This document shows, in pieces, positions 1 to 6,302 of a stretch of 6,302 nt of DNA. The stretch comes from JAKOQB01 sp050258235. GTDB taxonomy: Bacteria; Pseudomonadota; Gammaproteobacteria; Burkholderiales; Burkholderiaceae_F. The stretch spans positions 1 to 6,302 of the forward strand of contig JBLMYK010000256.1 of NCBI GenBank assembly GCA_050258235.1, given 5' to 3'. Both the position numbers and the translations under genes were made by a program. The number at the start of each line of letters is the position of its first letter. The stretch's first letter is position 1. Below the pieces are notes generated by a model. It did no database searches, had not been told where the DNA came from, and worked only from the letters and a program-made list of their open reading frames with translations.

Positions 1-169
1 AGTCGAGCAGCGCCTGAGTTGTCGCGTAGTCGCATGTCCAGAAGTTGCGCTCAAGCTCGGCAAGAGAAGGAGCCGGCGTCTGCGCGCCCGCCGGATTCAT
101 CACCGGCAGCGAGACGGCGAGGGCGGCAGCGACGACAGCACGTTGGAGGGCGGAGTGCTTGCGTGACAT
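1..169 (-). CDS. Sec-exported hypothetical protein, N-terminal part (runs off the left edge)
   Basis: Only the first 56 codons lie in the window. The ATG at 169-167 is preceded by a Shine-Dalgarno sequence AAAGGA seven bases upstream, which fixes the start. Residues 1-29 form a typical Sec signal peptide: a basic start (MSRKHSALQR), a hydrophobic stretch rich in Ala, Val and Leu (about residues 11-23), and a signal peptidase I site Ala-Gly-Ala before Gln30. There is no lipobox Cys at the cleavage point. The visible mature part contains a Leu-Ala-Glu-Leu-Glu helix followed by Asn-Phe-Trp-Thr-Cys-Asp-Tyr-Ala, with Cys46 as the only Cys seen. I do not recognise a named family; this start resembles small secreted hypothetical proteins of proteobacteria. 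The gene lies 172 bases downstream of, and on the same strand as, the sigma-54-activator gene, with what looks like its own sigma-54 promoter, so it is the best local candidate for that regulator's target. A periplasmic or secreted location is well supported; the function is unknown. Confidence 0.8.
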   Translation of the reverse strand, partial: MSRKHSALQRAVVAAALAVSLPVMNPAGAQTPAPSLAELERNFWTCDYATTQALLD

Positions 170-176
170 GGCGTTG

Positions 177-182
177 TCCTTT
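177..182 (-). promoter_or_regulatory. Ribosome binding site of the secreted-protein gene
   Basis: AAAGGA on the minus strand, seven bases before the ATG at 169-167. It supports this start codon and shows that the short N-terminal reading frame is a real gene. Confidence 0.75.
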
Positions 183-192
183 ACTTGGGCCA

Positions 193-208
193 GGGATCGA
201 CGGATCCC
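193..208 (-). promoter_or_regulatory. Perfect hairpin in the predicted leader of the secreted-protein gene
   Basis: GGGATC and GATCCC form a perfect 6-bp inverted repeat around a 4-base loop (CGTC on the minus strand). It lies between the predicted sigma-54 start site (about 216) and the ribosome binding site (182-177). No T-run follows on either strand, so a simple intrinsic terminator is unlikely. It could be a leader stem affecting translation or RNA stability, or a protein-binding dyad; its centre contains the same GACGG pentamer seen in the dyads at 307-341. The structure is certain as sequence; the function is not. Confidence 0.4.
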
Positions 209-215
209 GCTCGGC

Positions 216-226
216 AAGCATTGCTT
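216..226. repeat. 11-bp palindrome at the predicted transcription start
   Basis: AAGCA-T-TGCTT is a perfect dyad with a one-base centre. It spans from just downstream of the -12 box to the predicted +1 of the sigma-54 promoter at 227-242. It could be an operator, or it could be chance; arms this short give little support. Confidence 0.3.
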
Positions 227-242
227 CGCACGCTCCGTGCCA
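227..242 (-). promoter_or_regulatory. Candidate sigma-54 (RpoN) promoter for the secreted-protein gene
   Basis: Read on the minus strand the site is TGGCACG-GAGC-GTGCG, against the RpoN consensus TGGCACG-N4-TTGCW. The -24 element matches at all seven positions and is preceded by the preferred pyrimidine. The invariant GG (241-240) and GC (229-228) have exactly the required spacing. The -12 element is weak (GTGCG: the second T and the GC are kept). The predicted start at about 216 leaves a leader of about 47 bases that contains a good ribosome binding site. Supporting context: the gene just upstream encodes a GAFTGA-containing sigma-54 activator, and an IHF-like site and twin dyads lie at the usual distances upstream. 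Confidence 0.65.
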
Positions 243-257
243 GCAGCATCCTCGCTG

Positions 258-270
258 TAAGCCCTTGATG
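258..270 (-). promoter_or_regulatory. Candidate IHF binding site
   Basis: The minus strand reads CATCAAGGGCTTA, which matches the IHF consensus WATCAANNNNTTR at all positions except the first. It is centred about 48 bases upstream of the predicted sigma-54 start, between the promoter core and the twin dyads. In many sigma-54 promoters this is where IHF bends DNA to bring the bound activator to the polymerase. Given the degenerate consensus, this would be weak evidence alone; its position makes it more convincing. Confidence 0.5.
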
Positions 271-306
271 GATCGAGGCTCGACCCGCGCCTGCCGTCCG
301 GGAATC

Positions 307-322
307 CCGTCACATCCGACGG
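307..322. promoter_or_regulatory. Dyad B: candidate upstream activator site, promoter-proximal
   Basis: CCGTC-ACATCC-GACGG, a 16-bp dyad with 5-bp arms and a 6-base centre, about 99 bases upstream of the predicted sigma-54 start. It has the same arms and spacing as the dyad at 326-341, with centres 19 bp apart. Paired dyads 80-150 bp upstream are typical of enhancer sites bound by NtrC-family dimers through their Fis-type HTH. The adjacent regulator is the obvious candidate binder (inference). Confidence 0.55.
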
Positions 323-325
323 CGC

Positions 326-341
326 CCGTCGGATTCGACGG
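326..341. promoter_or_regulatory. Dyad A: candidate upstream activator site, promoter-distal
   Basis: CCGTC-GGATTC-GACGG, extended to 6-bp arms (CCGTCG and CGACGG around four bases). It directly abuts the regulator's TGA stop at 344-342 and is about 118 bases upstream of the predicted sigma-54 start. In RNA it would fold into a short GC-rich stem, so a role at the 3' end of the operon mRNA is an alternative. There is no following U-run, which argues against a standard intrinsic terminator. Confidence 0.55.
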
Positions 342-1707
<1,366 letters not shown>

Positions 1708-1730
<23 letters not shown>

Positions 1731-2070
1731 GCTTGGAAAGCAATGCGTCTTCTTCGATCGGCTTGGTCAGGAAGTTGTCGCAGCCGCAGGCCAGGGCGCG
1801 CGCCTCGTCGTCCTTCATTGCATGTGCGGTCAGTGCGATGACCGGAATGCGCGCCAGCTCCGGGTCGGCCTTCAGCCGACGTGTCGCCTCCCAGCCATCC
1901 ATGCGCGGCAGCGACAGGTCCATCAGGACGAGATCCGGTCTTTCGACGGCGGCACGCTCGAGCGCGGCTATGCCGTCGGCGGCGAACACGAGGCGGTAAT
2001 GGTCCTCGAGCAGTTGCGCCAGCAAGTCGCGGTTCAGCTCGATGTCCTCCACGATCAGGATCGTCTTCAT
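1708..2070 (-). CDS. Stand-alone receiver-domain response regulator (CheY/DivK-like)
   Basis: A 120-residue protein made only of a receiver domain, with no output domain. It keeps the acidic pair Glu8-Asp9, phospho-acceptor Asp51 (VLMDLSLPRMDG), Thr81 (IALTAHAM) and Lys103 (FLTKPI), so it should be phosphorylatable. The form, with MDGWEATRRLK and GCDNFLTKP, is the one often found as the C-terminal receiver of hybrid kinases and in DivK-like proteins. Its ATG (2070-2068) overlaps the kinase stop as ATGA, and its 3' end overlaps the NtrC-type regulator gene by 23 bases, so all three are probably co-transcribed and translationally coupled. Possible roles are a phosphate sink, a relay intermediate, or an allosteric regulator of the kinase. 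A split-off hybrid-kinase receiver is an appealing origin, but that is inference. Confidence 0.93.
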
Positions 2071-4985
2071 GGGGCGTCGATGTGCCTGCGCAGCGGCAGG
2101 GTCAACGTGAACGTCGAGCCCGCGCCCAGCGTGCTCTGCGCGCGAACATCGCCGCCCATCAGCCGCGCCAGCCGTCGCGCGATCGCGAGCCCCAGGCCCG
2201 TGCCACCATGCTCGCGCGTTCGGCTCGCGCCGACCTGCTCGAACTCCTCGAAGATCGATTCCAGCTTGTCGCCGGGGATGCCGATCCCGGTGTCGGCTAC
2301 CGCTATTTCAATTGCGGCGCCGGTCACGCGGGCATCGAGGCGGATACTGCCGCGCTCGGTAAACCTGGCGGCATTGCTGAGCAGGTTCATCACGATCTGG
2401 CGCAGCTTGTCCTCGTCGGCGACGACCCGCGGCAGCCCATCCGCAAACGCCCTGACCGTTGTTACCGTGTCCGGGACCAGCGGCTCGATGGTACGCAGGC
2501 ATTGCTCCAACACGGGCCCGAGGTCGACATCGGCGCTCGTCAGATCGACGCGACCGGCCTCGACCTTCGCCAGGTCGAGCACAGCGTTTATCAGCCCGAG
2601 CAGCTGCTGCGCGCTGGCGAGGATCTTTTCCAGGTTCTCGAACTGCTTTCGCTCGAGCCGCTCCTGCGAGCGACGCATCACGATGCGCGTGAAGCCGATG
2701 ATCGCATTCAGCGGAGTGCGCAGTTCGTGCGACATGTTCGCAAGGAACGCGCTCTTGTGGTGGCTCGCGATTTCGAGCTGCCGGCTCTTCTCCTCAATCT
2801 CGCGGAACAGCCGCGCGTTCTGGATCGCCAGCGCGGACTGGGTCGCGAATGCCTTCAGCAGGTCAATCACTTCCGGCGCGAACTCGCCGGCGTGCCTGCG
2901 ATGGACGACCAGTCCGCCGAGCAGCCGATCCTCCCTCAGCAGCGGCACCGCGAGCAGCGAGCGGTAACCCAGGCGCAGCAGGATCGCACGCACCCGGCTT
3001 TGATAGGCATGTTCGTCGGCCAGGTCGCCGATCGCCGCCGGTTCTCGCGTAACCGCAAGGCGCCCAATCGCGCCCTCTCCCTTCGGAATCGCGGCCGAAC
3101 GGAGTGACTCGACCAGTTCTTCGGGCATCCGGTCGGTCGCGTGCAGGCGAAACTGCTCGAGCCCCTCTTCGTATTCGTAGACGGCGCCGCCATCCATGCC
3201 AGCCAGCGGCGCGGCGCGCGCGACGATCGTGCTCAGCACCGTTTCCAGGTCGAGTGTCGAACTGACCGCCTGGCCAACTTCGCCCAACGCCCGCAGCTGT
3301 TCGACCGAACGGGTGAGCTGACTCGTCCGCGCCTCCAGTTCCCGGAACAGCCGCGCGTTCTCGATCGCGATCACCGCCTGATCGGCGAAGGTCTTCAGCA
3401 GCGCAACCTGCGACTCCGGAAATGATCCGGGCTCGGGCCGACAGATCGCCAGCGCGCCGATGGGTGCGCTTTCGCGCATCAGAGGAATTCCCAGCACGCT
3501 GCGCACGCCGTACTGCGGCCCTTCGCGGAACGCGTACTCGCGATCGTCGAGCACATCCGGAATAGCGATCACGCTGCGCGCCAGCACGGCTCGGCCGGCC
3601 GCGGTGTCGGCACCGGGCGGTCGCGGAAACAGTCGACGCGCCCTGTCAGCGCCCTCGCGATTCAGCAGATTCGCGAGCGCTCCCAAATGCATTGTCTTGC
3701 CGTCGAACGTGACCAGATTGACCACGGACGCGCTGCACAGTTTGGCCGCGGCGGCCGCAATCGCCTCGAACACGGGCTGCACGTCGCGCGGCGAACTGGA
3801 TATCACGCGCAGGACCTCGCCGGTGGCCGTCCGCTGCTCGAGTGCCTCAGTGAGTTCCTGGTTGCGCGCCTCGCGCTCGCGCGCCATGCGCGAGTTCTCG
3901 ATCGCGATAACTGCCTGGTCGGCGAAGGTGCGCAGCAGCTCGACCTCGGCGTCGGCGAACTCCCCGACCTCGGCGCGGTTGACCGAGATGGCACCCAGCA
4001 CCTGGCGTCCGCGGAACATCGGCACACTCAGGACGCTGCGATAGCCGGCGACGCGGGCGACCGCCTTGGTGGCGTACTCAGGATCGGTCTCCGCCAACGC
4101 GTCGGCGACGTTCATCACCTTGCCATCGCGGATCGCGCGCGACGTATACGACGCCCCGCCGGGGCGCATTGGAAACAGCGCCTGCGCCGCGGCCAGGCTG
4201 TCGGGAGTCAGCCCGTAGGCGCTGGCACTGTGGATCCATTCGCCGTCGTACGTGAAGACCCATCCGATTTTGGCGCCCGTCAGGTGCGCGGCCCGCTCGG
4301 CTATCACGTCGAACACTGGCTGGGTGTCGGTCACCGAGCCGCTGATGACGCGCAGCACCTCGGCCGTCGCGGTCTGACGTTCCAGTGCCTGACGGGTCTC
4401 GTGGAACAGGCGCGAGTTCTCGATTGCGATCATCGCCTGGTCCGCGAAGGTCTGGAGCAACGCGATCTGGCGCTCGCTGAACGGACCGGACCGTGCGCGG
4501 CCAACCGCGATCGCACCAATCGGGCTGCCGTCGCGCAGCAGCGGCAGGCAGAGCACGCTGCGGAAGCCGAGCTGCGCTCCGCGCTTGAATACGTATTCGC
4601 GGTCGGCGAGCACGTCGTGAATCGCGACCACACCGCGCGTCAGCACCGCCCGGCTGGCCGCGGTGCCGCGATCGGCGGGGCGCGGAAAGACTTCGCGCAG
4701 CGCGTCGACCGCGGTTGGATTTTCGACCGCGAGCGCCGCGATCTGCACCAACCTGCCATCGAACGTGAATACATTGGCGGAGGTGGCGCCACACAGCTTC
4801 AGCGCCGCCGTCGCGATCATCTCGAACACCGGCTGCGCATCGCCCTGCGAGCGCGGGATCACGCGCAGGATCTCGCGGGTCGCCGAAAGCTGCGCGCCCG
4901 CGTCGATGCGCCGTGTGCGACGCGCTGCCGGCAACGCGGCTCCGCGCGCCCCCTCTCGACCGTGCCTGCGCTCCTCGATCGCCAT
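2067..4985 (-). CDS. Soluble sensor histidine kinase with four tandem GAF domains
   Basis: A 972-residue cytoplasmic kinase. Four GAF sensor domains lie at about 50-192, 222-366, 402-545 and 578-727. Each of the first three ends with a TFADQA-x-IAIEN segment, and the fourth with a variant of it. Short charged helices join them (for example ALERQTATAEVLRVIS). HisKA follows at about 742-812, with phospho-acceptor His753 in SHELRTP. HATPase_c is at about 855-967, with N-box Asn867/Asn871, G1 DTGIGIP (898-904), F-box FEEFEQ (912-917) and G2 GGTGLGL (927-933). I see no transmembrane segment, PAS domain, fused receiver or HPt. The frame stays open to 5942, but that extension is antisense to the HMG-CoA lyase gene. 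ATG 4985-4983 is chosen because AAGGTG lies eight bases upstream and GAF-type sequence begins soon after. It is the first gene of the operon; the GAF ligands cannot be read from the sequence. Confidence 0.93.
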   Translation of the reverse strand: MAIEERRHGREGARGAALPAARRTRRIDAGAQLSATREILRVIPRSQGDAQPVFEMIATAALKLCGATSANVFTFDGRLVQIAALAVENPTAVDALREVFPRPADRGTAASRAVLTRGVVAIHDVLADREYVFKRGAQLGFRSVLCLPLLRDGSPIGAIAVGRARSGPFSERQIALLQTFADQAMIAIENSRLFHETRQALERQTATAEVLRVISGSVTDTQPVFDVIAERAAHLTGAKIGWVFTYDGEWIHSASAYGLTPDSLAAAQALFPMRPGGASYTSRAIRDGKVMNVADALAETDPEYATKAVARVAGYRSVLSVPMFRGRQVLGAISVNRAEVGEFADAEVELLRTFADQAVIAIENSRMAREREARNQELTEALEQRTATGEVLRVISSSPRDVQPVFEAIAAAAAKLCSASVVNLVTFDGKTMHLGALANLLNREGADRARRLFPRPPGADTAAGRAVLARSVIAIPDVLDDREYAFREGPQYGVRSVLGIPLMRESAPIGALAICRPEPGSFPESQVALLKTFADQAVIAIENARLFRELEARTSQLTRSVEQLRALGEVGQAVSSTLDLETVLSTIVARAAPLAGMDGGAVYEYEEGLEQFRLHATDRMPEELVESLRSAAIPKGEGAIGRLAVTREPAAIGDLADEHAYQSRVRAILLRLGYRSLLAVPLLREDRLLGGLVVHRRHAGEFAPEVIDLLKAFATQSALAIQNARLFREIEEKSRQLEIASHHKSAFLANMSHELRTPLNAIIGFTRIVMRRSQERLERKQFENLEKILASAQQLLGLINAVLDLAKVEAGRVDLTSADVDLGPVLEQCLRTIEPLVPDTVTTVRAFADGLPRVVADEDKLRQIVMNLLSNAARFTERGSIRLDARVTGAAIEIAVADTGIGIPGDKLESIFEEFEQVGASRTREHGGTGLGLAIARRLARLMGGDVRAQSTLGAGSTFTLTLPLRRHIDAP

Positions 4986-4993
4986 TCCGCCCC

Positions 4994-4999
4994 CACCTT
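4994..4999 (-). promoter_or_regulatory. Ribosome binding site deciding the kinase start
   Basis: AAGGTG on the minus strand, eight bases before the ATG at 4985-4983. It favours this start over the long upstream open extension across the lyase gene. Confidence 0.5.
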
Positions 5000-5011
5000 G
5001 ACGGCGCCGCA

Positions 5012-5040
5012 ACCATACCCTCGGCCTCCTCGCGTGCCAA
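5012..5040 (-). promoter_or_regulatory. Candidate sigma-70-type promoter of the kinase operon
   Basis: On the minus strand, TTGGCA (5040-5035; 5 of 6 against TTGACA) and TATGGT (5017-5012; 4 of 6 against TATAAT) are separated by exactly 17 bases. This predicts a start near 5005 and a leader of about 20 bases before the kinase ATG. It sits in the 120-bp divergent region shared with the HMG-CoA lyase gene. The -35 overlaps a TGGCACG heptamer that resembles a sigma-54 -24 box, but no GC lies at the required -12 spacing, so sigma-70 is the better reading. No equally good promoter was found for the lyase; TAAGAT at 5076-5081 is a possible -10 without a matching -35. Confidence 0.45.
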
Positions 5041-5093
5041 TGGCGGCAATTACCGTCGCAGCGCAGTGCGCGCAGTAAGATCGCCGACACTCG

Positions 5094-5100
5094 AAGGAGA
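5094..5100 (+). promoter_or_regulatory. Ribosome binding site of the HMG-CoA lyase gene
   Basis: AAGGAGA, five bases before the ATG at 5106. A near-perfect Shine-Dalgarno sequence that fixes the lyase start. Confidence 0.85.
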
Positions 5101-5105
5101 AGCCA

Positions 5106-6017
5106 ATGCCATCCCTGCCAAGTTGGGTTTCCATCGTCGACGTCGGCCCGCGCGACGGGCTGCAGAACGAGAAGCAGATGATCCCGGCCGACGTCAAGGT
5201 CGAGCTGGTCGACCGCCTGACGGCCGCCGGCTTCGGCAACATCGAGGTTACGAGCTTCGTGTCGCCGAAGTGGGTGCCGCAGATGTCCGACGCGGCCGAG
5301 GTGATGGCGCGCATCCGGCGCAAGCCCGGCGTCGTCTACTCGGTGCTGACGCCGAACATGAAGGGCTTCGAAGGGGCGCTTGCAGCGAAGGCCGACGAGA
5401 TCGTGGTGTTCGGCGCGGCGAGCGAGGCGTTTTCGCAGAAGAACATCAACTGCTCGATCGCCGAATCGATCGAACGCTTCGCGCCGGTGTGCGAGGCGGC
5501 CCGCGCGCACGGCATCCACATCCGCGGCGCGATCTCGTGCGCACTCGGCTGCCCGTACCAGGGTGAGGTGAAGCCGGAGGCCGTTGGCTATGTCGCGCAG
5601 CTGCTGAAGCAGATCGGCGTGCAGCACTGCGGCGTGGCCGACACGATCGGTGTGGGCACGCCGCGCGCCACGCAAGCGGCGATGGAGGCGGCGCTGAAAC
5701 ATTACGACCTGAAGGACGTGTCGGGCCACTTCCACGACACCTACGGCCAGGCGGTCGGCAATGTCTATGCGTGCCTGGAGATGGGGATCAGCACCTTCGA
5801 CACCAGTGTCGCCGGGCTCGGCGGCTGTCCGTATGCCAAGGGCGCGACCGGCAACGTCGCCACCGAGGATGTGCTGTACCTGCTGCGCGGCCTCGGCATC
5901 GAGACCGGCATCGATCTCGATCAGGTCGTTGCGATCGGCCAATGGATCAGCGGCATCCTGAACCGCAAGGCATTCGCGCGCGCCGGCAACGCGATCGCGG
6001 CGAAGAAGGCCGCCTGA
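5106..6017 (+). CDS. mvaB: Hydroxymethylglutaryl-CoA lyase
   Basis: A 303-residue enzyme, full length for the bacterial family. It cleaves (S)-3-hydroxy-3-methylglutaryl-CoA to acetyl-CoA and acetoacetate, the last step of leucine breakdown, in the cytoplasm. It is a single HMGL-like TIM barrel. The N-terminal strand and loop GPRDGLQNE contain Arg16 and Asp17; Glu47 is in NIEVTSF; His208 and His210 are in HFHDTYGQ; and the signature loop GLGGCPYAKGATGN contains Cys241 and Asn250. All of these align with human HMGCL Arg41, Asp42, Glu72, His233, His235, Cys266 and Asn275 at a constant offset of 25, so catalytic and divalent-metal sites are complete. The C-terminus lacks the peroxisomal signal of the animal enzyme, as expected. 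It is divergent from the kinase operon and convergent with the nitronate monooxygenase-like gene (6-base gap). No other leucine-degradation gene lies in the window. Confidence 0.96.
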   Translation: MPSLPSWVSIVDVGPRDGLQNEKQMIPADVKVELVDRLTAAGFGNIEVTSFVSPKWVPQMSDAAEVMARIRRKPGVVYSVLTPNMKGFEGALAAKADEIVVFGAASEAFSQKNINCSIAESIERFAPVCEAARAHGIHIRGAISCALGCPYQGEVKPEAVGYVAQLLKQIGVQHCGVADTIGVGTPRATQAAMEAALKHYDLKDVSGHFHDTYGQAVGNVYACLEMGISTFDTSVAGLGGCPYAKGATGNVATEDVLYLLRGLGIETGIDLDQVVAIGQWISGILNRKAFARAGNAIAAKKAA

Positions 6018-6023
6018 CCCGAA

Positions 6024-6302
6024 TCAGTCCGCACTCCACGACGCCGAAGAGACCTCGACGTGCTGCCGGCCCTGCGCCAGCAGCGTCGCGGCCTCGCGCA
6101 CCGTGTGTTCGATCACCTCGCGCGCGGACGTGATATCCCGCACCAGCCCGGAGGACTCGCCGGCGATCACCGCCGCGACGTCGAAGTTGCCGGCGCTGCG
6201 CGCGGCGACGTATTTCGCCGCCTCGTCGTCGAGGTGGCGCATCAGCTCCACCTCGCGTCCGAGCCAGCGCTCCAGATGCGCGTTGCGCAGGCACCGGCCG
6301 GT
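6024..6302 (-). CDS. Nitronate monooxygenase (2-nitropropane dioxygenase-like), C-terminal part
   Basis: The last 92 residues of a gene whose start lies beyond the right edge. The frame is open from base 6302 to the TGA at 6026-6024. The visible part starts TGRCLRNAHLERW and continues with a helix rich in Glu, Ala and Tyr, then the segment AGESSGLVRDITSA and a final helix HTVREAATLL. This order matches the C-terminal region of FMN-dependent nitronate monooxygenases (NPD family), which oxidise alkyl nitronates to carbonyl compounds and nitrite. The FMN- and phosphate-binding motifs lie in the missing part, so the enzyme class rests on the tail alone. A related FMN TIM-barrel protein, such as an enoyl-ACP reductase II-like one, cannot be excluded. 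It converges on the HMG-CoA lyase gene with six bases between stop codons, and no terminator was seen there. Confidence 0.72.
   Translation of the reverse strand, partial: TGRCLRNAHLERWLGREVELMRHLDDEAAKYVAARSAGNFDVAAVIAGESSGLVRDITSAREVIEHTVREAATLLAQGRQHVEVSSASWSAD

Noticed and set aside
307..341. Intrinsic terminator of the kinase-regulator operon
   Set aside because: The dyads could fold as short RNA stems, but neither is followed by a U-run on the minus strand, and two dyads with matched arms and spacing fit activator sites better.
5024..5039. A second sigma-54 promoter upstream of the kinase
   Set aside because: The -24-like TGGCACG is perfect, but the bases at the -12 position are GG, and the GC is displaced by one. 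The spacing between -24 and -12 is strict, so a sigma-70 reading of the same area is preferred.
4986..5942. A 319-codon N-terminal extension of the kinase reading frame, open on the minus strand
   Set aside because: It is exactly antisense to the well-supported HMG-CoA lyase gene and then crosses the divergent intergenic region. Its translation is Arg/His/Asp-rich with no recognisable domain, and a ribosome binding site supports the start at 4985.
6015..6030. Bidirectional terminator between the convergent lyase and monooxygenase genes
   Set aside because: Only six bases separate the stop codons, and no stem with a T-run is visible there.
5947..6294. Minus-strand open frame overlapping the nitronate monooxygenase tail and the lyase end
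   Set aside because: It is the same strand in a different frame, Arg/Gly-rich and with no domain. The frame ending at 6024 has clear family-like sequence.

Overview
The window is GC-rich, compactly coded DNA that looks like a chromosomal segment of a proteobacterium, most likely a betaproteobacterium (Burkholderiales-like). This is inferred from the style of the HMG-CoA lyase, the nitronate monooxygenase tail and the multi-GAF histidine kinase. I see no insertion sequence, phage gene, CRISPR array, tRNA or rRNA.

The core (342-4985, minus strand) is a three-gene signalling operon, read right to left. First is a 972-residue soluble histidine kinase with four tandem GAF domains. It is joined by a 4-base ATGA overlap to a 120-residue stand-alone receiver protein. 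That gene overlaps by 23 bases a 462-residue NtrC-type response regulator (receiver, sigma-54-activating AAA+ domain, Fis-type helix-turn-helix). No HPt domain is encoded in the window.

Downstream of the operon, 172 bases (170-341) separate the regulator's stop codon from the start of another minus-strand gene that runs off the left edge. That gene begins with a clear Sec signal peptide. The gap has the layout of a sigma-54 promoter: two tandem 16-bp dyads of identical form (CCGTC-N6-GACGG) next to the regulator's stop codon, a 12-of-13 match to the IHF consensus, a perfect -24 box with a correctly spaced but weaker -12 box, a hairpin in the predicted leader, and a good Shine-Dalgarno site. 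The simplest reading is a local circuit: GAF-sensing kinase, then receiver(s), then sigma-54 activator, then a secreted or periplasmic protein. The wiring is inference; the sites are visible in the sequence.

The right side is metabolic. After a 120-bp divergent intergenic region, 5106-6017 (plus) encodes a complete hydroxymethylglutaryl-CoA lyase with all known catalytic and metal-binding positions. Six bases later, in convergent orientation, lies the C-terminal end of a nitronate monooxygenase-like gene that enters from the right edge. Nothing in the sequence ties these two genes to the signalling operon beyond proximity.
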